64,000 nt of DNA from Apium graveolens (lineage: Eukaryota; Streptophyta; Magnoliopsida; Apiales; Apiaceae), in the NCBI RefSeq assembly GCF_009905375.1, contig NC_133647.1, forward strand, positions 138,069,263-138,133,262, in the 5' to 3' direction. Positions within the stretch are counted from its first letter, which is position 1, and the number at the start of each line of letters is the position of its first letter. The notes under the pieces are model-generated. The model had not been told where the DNA came from. It saw only the letters and a list, made by a program, of their open reading frames with translations, and did no database searches. The position numbers were made by a program, and so were the translations under genes. This document shows positions 1 through 11,479 of this stretch, one piece after another.

Positions 1-1280
1 ACGGCTATGTTTACGCGATTTCCAAATTTTAAACCATACAAAACCAACCACAAACCAACCTCAAATCCAACACACAACAAACATCCATCCTTATCACATC
101 ATAACAACCCCAACCAATTCAATTTAATCATTCATACTTATGCTTAAACTTAACTTTAATCATACTTAAGTTCCTTTAAATCAAAACCACAACAATTACC
201 ATTCCATTTCACTACCATTCCAAATCCCAAACTCTAAATCATAACAACAAACTACAATATCAACCCACTAATCAAAATCATCTTATAATATATAGGAATC
301 TAGGGTTTGGAGATGGTATACCTTCCTTGAAGTGGTGGGTGGAGCTAGGAAGCCTTAAGAAGCTTTGAGAAGTCTTAAGAATGCTTGGATCTTCAAGAAA
401 AACAAGAAAAAGTTCAAGTTAAAAACTTGAAAACACTATTCATTGTCTTCTTCTTTGATTAAATGAAGAAGATAGAGAAAGAATTAATGGCTTAAACTCA
501 TGATATAGTCCTAACTAAGCATGAAGATGATTAGGGAATTATCTTACCAATTTAGGAAGCTTGGATCTTGGATTTTGAATTTCTCTTGCCTTTTGAATAG
601 TGAAAAGCTGTGAGCAATGAAGAACAAAGCCTTGGTTGCTTTTGATTTTTGATGGAAATGATTTTACTTGGCTTGGTTGATTGGTTTTTGTGCTTGCTTT
701 AGTCAATTACCTTCTTGCCCTTGGATTTGTGTGGTTACAAAGCCACCACACCTCCTTCCTTCCCATGTCATGCTTATGTCATCCTCATGATGTCATCCTC
801 ACTTCCTTGTCCTCTTTCTATTGGTTGGATGACATCATTCCCACTAATCCCTTTGATTAACTTCCTAATCGTTTGCCTAATGACCGTTGATCTGTTATAC
901 GGTTCGCTTAACTTTCGTTCTCGTTTATCGTTTGAAGGATCATACCCGGGATCTTATTACTTAGGTTCCCTTAACCTTTCTCAATACATTATATTCCTTT
1001 TTATGATCCTCTATTATAATCCTTTAATTTAAATCCTTTTTATCCTGTTACCTTATACTTAATTCTCTCCGTATCTTGTGGATTTCCGGGAAAAACCAAA
1101 GTGTTCGGAATTGGATTCTGACGATCTTTACATACATTTATATACTTCATAGAGTACTAATAATATCCCAGAATATCCATAACAGAACCCCTACATAGTG
1201 TGGCATGAAAAGTTTCTTCATTCAGCTAAAACACTATTCACAAGGGTTACAAAAAAGTTGAAAATTTTGGGGTTATTACA
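1..1280 (-). mobile_element. LTR end of Ty3/gypsy family A, copy A1 (partial, minus strand)
   Basis: Read on the minus strand, this stretch begins TGTAATAACCCC at 1280 and follows the same order of sequence as the plus-strand LTRs starting at 44633, 54321 and 60351. By eye it is closest to the copy at 60351. It runs off the left window edge, so it may be a solo LTR or the 5' LTR of a full element. It directly abuts the integrase coding sequence of element B, so it is an insertion into B in the same orientation. It is not B's own LTR, because B's LTR begins TGTTACGACC. Short ORFs here have no recognisable product. Confidence 0.85.
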
Positions 1281-4200
1281 TCTCGTTTCATATTTGGCCA
1301 CCAAAAGTTCTTCTTTAAGTCTCGATACATCTTGGTGCTTCCCGGGTGGATTGAAAATTTCGAATTGTGGGCTTCTTGCAAAATCTCATTCTTTAATTCA
1401 GGTACATGGGGAATCCATATTCTGGATGAAAACCTTAGTATCCCTTGCTCATCCCTTTGAGTATTAATCTCCTCTCCAGATAACTGATTCTTCTCTTTTT
1501 CCATTACTTCCTCTTGACACTTCTTTATCTTTTCCACTAGTGTTGGCTGAAAGGTCATTGCACGACAAACTTCCTCGACTTTTCCATAAGCACAAAGTTC
1601 CAATTCCAATCTTTCGATTTCTTCAGATAACTCTTTTGATGTTATTATCATATTCAATCTCTCCTTCCTACTCAGAGCATCGGCCACTACGTTCGCCTTT
1701 CCAGGATGGTAATTTATCGAACAGTCATAGTCCTTGATCAATTCCAGCCATCTCCTCTGCCTCATATTGAGCTCTTTCTGAGTAAAAATGTACTTTAAAC
1801 TCTTGTGATCCGTGTAGATTTCACACTTCTCTCTATAGAGGTAATGTCTCCAGATCTTGAGTGCGAACACTATGGCGGCTAGTTCCAAGTCATGCGTCGG
1901 GTACTTTAACTCAAGCGGCTTCAACTGTCTTGACGCATATGCGATCACTTTACTGTGTTGCATCAACACACAACCCAAACCCTTATGTGAAGCGTCGCTG
2001 AATATTACAAAATTCCCTTGATCATCTGGAAGTACCAACACCGGAGCTGTTACCAACTTCTGCTTTAACTCTTGAAAGCTATCTTCACATTCTGCACTCC
2101 ATTCAAACTTTTGATTCTTTCTAGTTAACTTGGTCAATGGCGTGGCGATCTTCGAGAAATCCTTGACGAATCTTCTATAGTATCCAACCAATCCTAGAAA
2201 ACTTCGCACTTCCGTAGGAGTCTTTGGCCTCTTCCAGCTCATAACTGCCTCAATCTTTGCCGGATCCACTTTAACTCCCTCATTTCCAATAACATGCCCC
2301 AAAAATTGAACTTCCTTTAACCAAAACTCACATTTGGTAAACTTGGCATACAACTTCTCTTGTCGGAGTATCTCCAATGCTATCCAGAGGTGCTGCTTAT
2401 GTTCTTCTTCCGACTTAGAAGAAATAAGGATGTCATCAATAAATACCACGACAAATTTGTCCAAATACTTCTTAAATACCCGATTCATCAGATCCATAAA
2501 GGCGGCCGGAGCGTTGGTCAATCCAAACGACATTACTAGGAATTCATAATGCCCATATCTGGTCCTGAATGCGGTCTTAGGAATATCTTCTTCTTTGATC
2601 TTTAATTGATGGTATCCCGATCTCAGATCAATCTTCGAAAAGCATTTTGCTGCCTTCAACTAATCAAAAAGGTCATCTATCCTTGGTAGCGGGTAGCGGT
2701 TCTTGATCGTCACCTTATTCAACTCCCGGTAATCTATGCATAGACGCATACTCCCATCTTTCTTCTTTACAAACAGAACATGTGCTCCCAATGGCGACGT
2801 ACTTGATCGTATCACTCCTTTATCCAATAATTCTTGTAGCTGGCTCTCCAACTCTTTCATTTCTGCTGGTGTCATCCTATATGGGGCCTTTGAAACTGGT
2901 TCCGTGCCTGGAGCAAGGTTGATCTCGAACTCAATTTGTCGATCTGGTAGTAAGCCTGGTAGTTCGTCAGGAAACACATCGGGGAACTCGTTAACTACAG
3001 GAATATCTTCCATTCTGAGGCTGCCTCTCTCTGAATCCACTACATATGCTAGGAACGACTCACAACCTTTTCTAAGTAACTTCTTAGCCTGAACAACTGT
3101 AAGAAATAGTTGCTCTTGCCTCTGCCCCTTAAATACTACCTTCTCTCCACTCTTCGTCCTTAAATACACTCTCTTGGTCTTACAATTTATCTGAGTGCTA
3201 TTCTCTCCTAACCAATCCATTCCTAAAATTATATCAAACTCTCCCAACTTGAAGAGTATCAAGTCAGCTGAGAACTTATACCCTGAAATATCAATCTCAC
3301 ACTTTGGACAAAATTGATTCACAGGAATCTTCTCTTGGTTCGCAATTACCACATTTACTACCTCACTCATAACCATTTTATCACATTGGAGCTTATCAAC
3401 AAAAGATTCTGATATGAAAGATCTTGTTGCTCCCGAATCAATCAATACTTTAGCTTTGACATTATTGAGTAAAAGTGTACCTGCTATCACCTCCGAATTC
3501 TGTACAGCATCCTTCATCTTCAAATCAAATGTCCTTGCTGTTGCTTGTGGGGTTGGTGTCGGTGGTGGAGGTAATGCCAATACCTCAACTGGCACACTCG
3601 CACTAGTACTTGCCACATTCATCAGAGCTTTGACTGGTCCTGTTGCCTTACACTCCCTAGCCATGTGTCCAGTCTTCCCACACTTGTAGCACGTAACTCC
3701 TGGCTTCGGCATCTTGCACTCATTCGCCAAATGTCCCTTCTGATTGCACCTATAACAGGTCATGCTCAGCTTATTGCATACTCCGGGGTGCCTTCTTCCA
3801 CAGTGCTTGCATTCCGGTCTCTGGAACCCATTTTCTCCAACTTGCCCTTGGCTTGCCTGGTTGTTCCCTTTTGATTCTTGCCTTTTGCCCAAATTTCCCT
3901 TCTTTTGAAAATTTCCGCCCTTCTGGTAACCAATCCTCTTTATATTCCGATCTTGTGAACTTCTGGCTTCAGACTTTTCTCCATAAAATGGAACCTTCCT
4001 CTTCTTGTTATCCCTCTCTTTCCTTGACTGCATCCCATTATTCTCAATCAGAGCAGCTTTCTGTACTACTCCCGTATAAGTTTCAAGCTCAAACATAGCC
4101 ACCCTATCTCTGATCCAAGGCTCCAATCCTTGCTGGAATTTCTTTGCTTTTTCCTCCTCAGTGCTGGTATACTTTGTCACAAACCTTGACAACTCAGTGA

Positions 4201-4735
4201 ACTTCTTCTCATACTCCAATACAGTCATGTTCCCTTGCTTCAACTCCAGAAATTTTAGCTCCATCTGATTCTGCATGTACTTAGGGTAATACTTGTCCAG
4301 AAATAACTTCTTAAATCTCTCCCAAGAAACCTGCTGAGTGACTTCCATAGCCTTTACTGATTCCCACCAATAGATAACTTCTCCCTTCAAGAAGTAAGTA
4401 GCATACGGCGTCTTCTGATCGTCTCCTAACTGTACCAACTCAAAAGCCCTTTCTATCTCCTTGATCCATGTGTTAGCTATCACTGGATCAGTGGTATCAT
4501 GAAATGCAGGTGGATTCACATTCTGAAAAGCCTTGAAAGTGACAATTTGTCTAGGTGGTACTGGTGGTTCAGGTGGTTGGTGTGGCTCACGGTTATCTTG
4601 GTTTTCAATTCGTTGTTGAAGAGTTAGTTGTTGTTGAGCTATAGCATTGGTTTGTTGTTGCAAGGTTTCCAGTAGTCGAAGAATATTTGGGTCTGTGGTG
4701 GAGGTGGTTGTTGGGTTCTTCTTTTTGGGAGGCAT
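1281..4735 (-). pseudogene. Element B gag-pol polyprotein, one premature stop, integrase truncated
   Basis: One continuous frame of about 1150 codons beginning MPPKK. Visible features in order: retrotransposon Gag core (WW motif in the YWWESVK region); two CCHC zinc knuckles ([14 protein letters not shown] and [14 protein letters not shown]); aspartic protease (DSGATRSF); reverse transcriptase with the catalytic FIDD motif; RNase H ([16 protein letters not shown]); and the start of the integrase His-Cys finger ([11 protein letters not shown]). An in-frame TAG at about 2658 replaces what is normally Gln in the RT signature DDLFDQL. The frame is otherwise open, so B was probably active fairly recently. 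Coding ends at the A1 junction before the integrase D,D,E core, so this copy cannot be autonomous. Confidence 0.9.
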
Positions 4736-5047
4736 GATCCTGAAATAAGAGTTGTGTCAAAATAGATATGAATGATAAAATGATTCGAGGGTTTCGCATG
4801 GCATTCTCATTTACATATGGGGTCAAGTTTCCAAATTAAGCAGATATGATGATAAAAACATAAAATAACAGTTGAGAGCAAATGGAACAATAGCACATAA
4901 TTATTGAAATTTTAAAGGTCACAGTACATAGGATTAGGACAAGGTCTGATTCTAGGAATAACAGGTTTATTTAAAGGAAACAACGGAAACAACTGAGGAT
5001 TCCACAGAGTCTGACAGTACAACAACATGAAAGGTAAATGGAAAGAA

Positions 5048-5461
5048 CTAAGGCTCCACTCCATCTGAATGGGGCTTGGTAGTCTTTTCCTCTCGAAGCG
5101 TCTTCACAATGCTCTGGAGCTCATCCGCCACTATCCGAATGACATACTGGCTGGTACGGTCCCGGTGTGCTGGCATCTCCTCAAGCTTAGTGTTGACGTA
5201 CTGAACCAATGTCTGAAATCTCGCAGTCATCTGCTCCTTGGGCTTCCCTTCGTAATTTCGGTTTTCCGGATACACGTTCTTCAGTCGGTCTATCAGTCGG
5301 TCGTACTTGCCCTGAAGCATGTCGAACTCGCGCCTCAACTCAGCATACACGGAGAAAACAATAGTGTCGTCCGACCCAGAGGATGACGAGGAATGCGCCC
5401 TTTGCTGACAACCAATAAGAGGAGTATTAATAATAAATTTACTTATCCTACTCTCTCGCAT
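5048..5461 (-). CDS. Small leader ORF of element B, 137 codons, unknown function
   Basis: ATG-initiated open frame between PBS and gag. The predicted product has a serine-rich stretch near residue 25 and then a charged, probably helical region rich in Leu, Arg, Glu and Lys. I see no known domain, signal peptide or membrane segment. Element C also has an open frame in the same position (9447-10785), which suggests a leader ORF is an old trait of this group, although I cannot align the two products confidently by eye. It could still be a chance ORF or a 5' extension related to gag. Confidence 0.45.
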   Translation of the reverse strand: MRESRISKFIINTPLIGCQQRAHSSSSSGSDDTIVFSVYAELRREFDMLQGKYDRLIDRLKNVYPENRNYEGKPKEQMTARFQTLVQYVNTKLEEMPAHRDRTSQYVIRIVADELQSIVKTLREEKTTKPHSDGVEP

Positions 5462-5525
5462 ATTATCTATAACCTACACACATATCCTATAACCTATTTG
5501 GGCTGTCCAGGGACTCTAAACCGCA

Positions 5526-5537
5526 GCTCTGATACCA
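5526..5537 (-). promoter_or_regulatory. Primer-binding site of element B (initiator tRNA-Met)
   Basis: The plus strand reads GCTCTGATACCA, so the minus strand reads TGGTATCAGAGC, complementary to the 3' end of plant initiator tRNA-Met. It lies five bases inside the end of the 5' LTR (...GTGTGACA), as expected for minus-strand priming. This also fixes the orientation of B. Confidence 0.9.
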
Positions 5538-8500
5538 AAACCTGTCACACCCCCAACTTAAACAGCAAAATAAATATAGCTATTACAATATTTTAAAAGA
5601 AGAATACACAACCAAATCCAAGATCTTATAGTTTAGGGTTTGGAACAGCCCAACACTACCAACTATTACATCTGATTACAAATACCGAGTCCTCACACAA
5701 CTATTATTACTTATTCTACCTGAGCTCGAACATAAGCATCAGCATCACAGGTCTTACGGGCAGTCTGCTTGAATCTAACCATAATTGCTAGCTGTAATAT
5801 CAGGGTAAAGCAAAAAGTGAGCCAAATGCTCAACAAGTGCTAACAGTACGACACAAAACATAAATTGAGATATACTTTTAAGAATGACAATGGAAAGACA
5901 TAACCAAAGGTAACGAGAGATAAAACTATGTGAGATGGCATCATTTTGCTTGTATCAAATCAATTTTAAAATCATGTCTTAATCAAAATCATTTTATGAC
6001 GCTACAAATTACAGCCGGTGATCAGTCGCGAAGTAATCCCGAACCTCGGTGGGTTCTAAAACATTAACGGGAATCCCTTAGGCAACTTTTAAGCCTAATA
6101 TAAGTGTGGAAAGGACTTGCGTCTCAATCCAGATCCACTATTCAAAGAAAACATTTATCCCCCTTTGGGACTGAAAAACCCACATTTTATTTATTTCAAA
6201 AGGTTTTCATATGTTAGAATTTGGACAGGAAAATATGGTGAGACTAATGGATAATATGAAGGGGTAATGCCAAACTGGGCTCAAAGTAATGGTTTCTCAT
6301 CAAGGTACAGGTGTTGGATCATTAAGAAGATAAGCTTCACGAATACTATGGGTGTTAAGGTAATGATCTCTAGCTCAGGATGTATGTATATATCAGAATT
6401 GACAAGCTTTAGGATAGGAAAGAGGGTATCAATCAATGAGGAATCATGTTGGTAAGTTTCTGACTATCAGAGTTCAAGGTAAGGTTCTATAGGGGTTCAA
6501 GTATCAGGATGAGATATCAATACTTAGGAATCAACAGCATGCTAATCAAGAGGATCAATCAAGTAATATAACAACTCTTTATTTTATCATGGCATTTAAC
6601 TATCATGAAAAGACTTTTGAACTACTTGCAATACATACTCGAGAGTTCATGGCATCTCTATGTAACTCAAAGATAAACAAAAGATACGCTTGATTTAAAT
6701 ATGTCAAAATGACTCAGGATAATTGCATCGATATATATGAACTGCTTACAGTAAGTACGAAGGTCAAGTTGAATCACTTGCCTTGAGATAGGCTGGTCTG
6801 GTCTGACTGGTAGGAGCAACAACTAGAGCTTCACTCGACCTTTATGGCAAGTTTTCCCTCGTCTCGAGATCCTACATAAATAATAATAATCCTCATTATA
6901 ATATATTCTCACCAACTTAACCTATTTACAACTCGAAATTAAACACGGATGGCACTTAGGCCTATACGCACTTAATTTATATCCACCTTTATATTTCAAA
7001 TGTTCACACATAGCCACATATTCACATATCATATATTAACACCAAATAACACCCTATGTACCATAATGCAACACTAGGCTTGGATGATCTCGACTAACAT
7101 CTTAAGTCACTTGGTCGCTAAACTAGACATAGTCTTCTAATTTTGGCTTCCTAACTCGATGTGCCTTTCCTAAATTATCCAAAAACTATTGACCCTCACT
7201 TGTGCCTTTTTCTCTACTGACCTTATACTATCTTACAACTATGGTGGTCGACCTAATACTCACTTCTAAGTGTTCTAAAACTATGTGATAAGTGAAAGTG
7301 CTCACCGGTGCAAATTTCAGAATGACAACTATGGTTTCTTGAGTACATTAGACACTCTTAAACTACAAGTTTTCATTCAAAACTTTTACACAAGACTCTC
7401 CTGACCTAAGGGCATCTCACAAACTTGATGTGGCTCAAGGGCCTGGCTTGGGCCTTCTTGGGCCTAAGCTAAAAGTCCAAGGTTCCCCTGTTTTTCTGGG
7501 CAGAAAATGCCCTGACTTGAATTAACTTGTGACACATGGTTCTAACTCATATCCTATGAACTATGGTTGGAAAAACTTTTCTGACACTCCCTCTAACTAA
7601 GGCCCAATTGGGCCTAATGAGGGCCTACCCATGACATGGTCAAATCTCCTATTTCTAAGTTGCAACAAAACTGTCCCCTGCTGGACATATTTTGTTATTC
7701 TACTTGTGCACCTAACCAAATGACATGCAAACCTCTAACCAACTCCTAAAACCTTTTATATACTCCCAATACTAACTTCTGGTAGCTTGGGCCTCAAAGT
7801 GCACACCAATGAAATGGTCAAAACTCACTCTAAACCTCAGGGTACTAAATTGATTTTCTGCAGAAACTATAATTCTCATTTCTCCAAGGTTTTGACTTGA
7901 CAAACTCAACTATCAACAATCCAATACTCAAACCAAGACTTAAACATGGTATTCTACTGAACTAAATCCCTTATTCTCAGAATAAACTTGGTGAGATCAT
8001 CCTTACCTTAAGTACAATTATGGCAAAACAAGAGAATCTACACTTCACAAATCACAAATCTTCATGCTTTTGAAACAACAAGGTATGCATTTTTATAAAA
8101 GATAATCACGAATTATTACCATGCAACAAGAAGCATAAATCAATATTAACACATTATACCTACTGAAATTAAGGCTTACTAACAAAATCTTTCCAAATGA
8201 TCAAAATCTTACAACATTCTAAGAGAAATCCTCATGCATGCATGCCTTCGGGTTTTTCAAACCAAAACAACACATTTTCTACATATATTCCGTCTTAAAA
8301 TTGACATGCAAGCCTAGCATAAGGTATAACTAGGTGATCACTTATCATGCAAGGAGTTTTATCAAATTTTTACCACAAAATTCAAGTCATTATCACATAA
8401 ACATACAAGAATTGATCAAAACAACAAGAATGATTTCAAGGATCATTCATTCGGCTCCCATATGGTCATGGCCAAATGAAATGGATGGAAATGGCCACTA

Positions 8501-8660
8501 AATCATCAAGAGTTTCCTTCTCAAGACTTGGCATTTATCCATTCCTTGTAGTCCTCTCAAAAACAACCTTAAATTCATAAGAATCAAGATTGTATTTTGA
8601 GTTTCACTAAAACCTTTACATGCAACCCTTAAACTTAAACTTTCTACTCAAACCTCTTTG

Positions 8661-8671
8661 AAATATATATA
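8661..8671 (-). promoter_or_regulatory. Candidate TATA box in the 5' LTR of element B
   Basis: The minus strand reads CTATATATATTT about 775 bp from the LTR start, a plausible U3 length for a long plant LTR. A CT-rich tract lies just upstream on the transcribed strand. The transcription start is inferred, not shown. Confidence 0.45.
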
Positions 8672-8739
8672 GACAACATGTAGGGAGCAATATTACTTGA
8701 ATATAAGATGGATGTTTGAGTGAAAGAATGGAGAAAAGA

Positions 8740-8840
8740 AAGGGGATGGGGGCTTCGACTATGGTGATTGCCGAGAGGGAGGAAAAACCGAGAGGTGAGG
8801 GAGGAGGGAGGGAGGAGGGAGTGAGGGTGGAGTGTGGAGT
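8740..8840. other. Purine-rich tract with a G-quadruplex motif in the element B LTR
   Basis: About 100 bases are almost entirely purine on the plus strand. Four GGG runs at 8799-8801, 8806-8808, 8810-8812 and 8817-8819 are separated by loops of 4, 1 and 4 bases, which fits the canonical G3N1-7 quadruplex rule. It lies about 130-160 bp upstream of the candidate TATA box. Confidence 0.6.
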
Positions 8841-9446
8841 GGGGTAAATGATCACAACACTTTGTACTTTGGGTTTTTATGATTTTGATTGATTGAAATA
8901 AGTGAGTGGAAATGAGAATTGACAAGATTACCCTTCCCACATACTAGGACCATTTTGCATGCAAGGACAAAGGAGTAATTTGGTTAGCAAGATGAGAGTT
9001 AGTGGGGGTTGTAATTGTCCGTTTTATCCCTTTAGTTGAATAGAAGAGAGTTTGCATGCAAGGTTATTCATGTAATTCGATAAATATTACAACTAAAATT
9101 TATAATGATTTATTTTTATAAAATAAAATACAAGTTCAAAAATTATAAAATTTATACCATAAATTAACTTGGATTTTTAGAGACTTTATAAAATCATTTT
9201 CAAAATTTGTGAACAAAATACCTTTTAAAAGAAAATTTTTCCAAAGCTTAGAATATTCCTTATAAATCAAAAAAATAAAGAAATTAAATAAACTCTTGCT
9301 TTGAAAAAATCATATACTGCACAAAGCAAATTTATAATGCAGAAATTTTCACTCATACTAGCGTACAATCATTGAATATATTTTCATTTGACTTTAATAT
9401 TATACCAAATCCACAAATAATATTACATAAAATGTTGGTCGTAACA

Positions 9447-10785
9447 CTGATAGTGCGGATAATGGTAGTGATGCTGGTTCCGAGGATAGTCTGTTACCGG
9501 GATCACCTGTAGAGCCCCAATACATTAGTTCAGATACTGATGAGGATCCATCTGAGGTTACTGTGACCCCAATACATGTGTCCTCTATGTTGACAGTACC
9601 CGAGTCCCCAGTTGTTAGGGAAGATTCCCTAGTTCTTATGCTTAAGTCCCCAGCTCCTGATAGAGTTCCTGTTATACCTGTGGCTGCCCATTAGGGGTGT
9701 ACACGGTTCGGGTTAAACTGACCAACACGATCCAAACTGACACTATTTCACCCGATCCAAACCAAAATTTTTTAAACCCGACATAATTGGATTGAAAAAC
9801 GGTAAACCCGATCTAAATGGGTTGGATATGGGTTTCAATTTTTTTTAACTGATCTTACCCAACCCAATTAAAAAATATATACACATTAATCTGTTACTAC
9901 TTTACATTTTAGATACACATCTTTGACCCATTAGTATTATATACAATACACAGTCCACTAGAATCAGGTTGTTCTTTAAAATTAGAATTTGTTCTTCGTC
10001 AAAGTTGCATCTTGTGGTGATTATTACTATTTGCTCTAAGTTGTGTATTTGTACTGGTTATTAGTTTAAAATTTTCTTATACATTCTCATTGTTATAATG
10101 TGCTAATTTCTTTCTTAAATTTATAATCTGCTCTAAAGAGTGTTCCGTGTGAATTAATTATGCTTAAATTGTATTGTTTTTTTACTACAATTATTTCTAT
10201 TAATTGTGAATCCCTCTGTGTTTGTATCTTTTTAAGTGCCTTGCATTTCCTCTTTGTTTATTAGTTTAGTTGGAAATCATGAACTTAGTGACCTTTGTTA
10301 TAGACAGAGTCCTAAGTAGGAATAAATACTATAATTTAAAGGCCAATGCACCACTCTGCACTCTGCTACTTAGCACACTGTTGTAGTCTGAAGGTTTAAC
10401 CACAATTATTTGGTGTCTTAAACTTATTATACTACCAAGCACCGGCTTTGAAGACAATTTCTGAGCCCTGAATTATTCCCTAATTGTCGCAACATTTTGA
10501 ACTGCAGGTGTTTATTAACCCGAACACTCCAACCCAAACTAATCCAAACCGAAGTACGTTAAATGGGTTGGATTATAAATTTATATTTTATAGGTTGGTT
10601 TGAAAATTTATAAACCCAATTTAATTGGGCTGGGTTGTTAAAATCTCCAAACCCGACTAACCCAAATCGTGTACACCCCTACTGCCCATGTTGGTGATGA
10701 GCTAGCCCGAGACCGAGACTTTGTGTTCTCCCATATTCCTGAGTTGAGATCTTTGGTAAATAGGTTGGCTCGAGAGTCTAGGTAG
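9447..10785 (+). pseudogene. Leader ORF of element C, split by a hAT-like element
   Basis: From 9449 an open frame rich in Asp, Ser, Pro and Glu runs to 9691, where the 990-bp hAT-like insertion begins. Ignoring the insertion and one 8-bp target copy, the same frame continues from 10690 to a TAG at 10783-10785, and beyond that codon it stays open to 10905. The downstream part is rich in Arg and Glu. Position between the presumed PBS and gag matches the leader ORF of B. Base composition is noticeably higher in GC than the surroundings. No known domain is recognised, and the start is lost at the B junction. Confidence 0.45.
9692..10681. mobile_element. Non-autonomous hAT-type element, 990 bp, in the leader of element C
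   Basis: The ends are inverted repeats: TAGGGGTGTACACG at 9692 and its complement ending ...CACCCCTA at 10681, with similarity continuing imperfectly for about 20 bases. It is flanked by perfect 8-bp direct repeats CTGCCCAT at 9684-9691 and 10682-10689. TIRs beginning TAGGGGTG and an 8-bp duplication are typical of the hAT superfamily. The interior is AT-rich, holds no transposase-like ORF, and has several variants of AACCCGA/AACCCAA near both ends. Confidence 0.88.
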
Positions 10786-10905
10786 CGGATGTCGGTGCCA
10801 GAGCCCGAGCGACGTGTTCGTATTGAGATGGTGGAGCAGGTTGCCCGTAGACGTTTGGATGAGCCCGAGGCCGAGGCCCGCAGGGTTTATAAGATATTGC
10901 GATAG

Positions 10906-11479
10906 TGTTGTCTGTGTTGAGAGATATTCTAGATCGCCATGTTTAGTTATGGATGGGAGTTCATACGCGACATCTGGTAGAGCCCGTAGTAGTTGTTATT
11001 GTTTCTTTTCAGTGCCATTAGGCTTGGGATACTTGGTCAGATGCCAGATCCCTTTTATGATGTATTATGATTTGTTGTACTGTTGTTTGGGTTGGTAGAA
11101 GTTAGGTAGAAGTTGGGGGTAGATAGGGGAATATTTTCCAGTTTTTCCTCTGTTTAACCCTGCTATGTTATTGTATTTTGTTTCCGGAACGTTGTTGTAC
11201 TCAAACTATTTATCTATGTACCTTGTTTCCATATTGTGGATCCCTAAGTTTTATAAACTATTTAGCATAAAATGTTTTCCAAGAATCGTATTTAACACCT
11301 TTGTGATAATAAATCTTATGTCATGTGAGAACCCTAACCGGTGAGCGAATTATATAATAATAGGATTGCATGCGCAAATGGGTAAAACTTAAAACCCGTA
11401 AAGCTATTCCTAAAAGAATCATTGTTGTTATATATGCCATGTTATCGTATTGCTAAATAATTGCTCACCAGGTTTATAA
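10906..11479 (+). other. Element C untranslated leader before gag
   Basis: Non-coding by inspection, with stop codons in all frames apart from a short, unconvincing ORF. It contains the string TTGCTCACC at about 11460 just before the gag start, resembling part of the LTR module seen in A, B and D. No other signal is recognised. Confidence 0.5.

Larger units (their letters stand above)
4736..5542 (-). other. Element B leader between PBS and gag
   Basis: About 800 bases lie between the 5' LTR and the gag start on the minus strand. They hold the primer-binding site at the LTR edge and one clear ORF (5048-5461). The 300 bases just before gag (4736-5047) show no other feature I can support. Confidence 0.7.
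1281..9446 (-). mobile_element. Ty3/gypsy chromovirus-type element B (5' part; 3' end cut off by A1)
   Basis: Minus-strand element with, in order, a 5' LTR (9446-5543), PBS (5537-5526), leader with a small ORF, and a gag-pol frame running to 1281, where A1 interrupts it inside the integrase zinc-finger region. The order protease, RT, RNase H, integrase is that of Ty3/gypsy. The long LTR and similarity to element C suggest the Tekay/Del group, but the diagnostic C-terminal chromodomain is not present in the window. The outer LTR edge at 9446 abuts the leader of C, so B inserted into C in the opposite orientation. Confidence 0.85.
5543..9446 (-). repeat. 5' LTR of element B (about 3.9 kb)
   Basis: On the minus strand the LTR starts TGTTACGACC at 9446 and ends GGGGGTGTGACA at 5543, with TG...CA ends and the PBS just outside. 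Length is 3904 bp, in the range of Tekay/Del LTRs. Near its 3' end it has the sequence TTGAGCATTTGGCTCAC (around 5805-5835), which resembles modules in the LTRs of A and D. It contains a TATA box at 8661-8671 and a purine-rich tract at about 8740-8840. The other LTR of B lies outside the window, so boundaries rest on the PBS and terminal dinucleotides. Short ORFs inside are not credible genes. Confidence 0.8.

Noticed and set aside
715..1032. 105-codon plus-strand ORF in A1
   Set aside because: It is the reverse strand of the family-A LTR; a similar shadow occurs at 60625-60843. No coding features.
1..1280. A1 as the 3' LTR of element B
   Set aside because: Its end (TGTAATAACCCC) differs from the B LTR end (TGTTACGACC), and it cuts integrase mid-domain.
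8616..8940. Overlapping Pro/Ser-rich minus-strand ORFs
   Set aside because: Generated by the pyrimidine-rich strand of the B LTR; no conserved feature.
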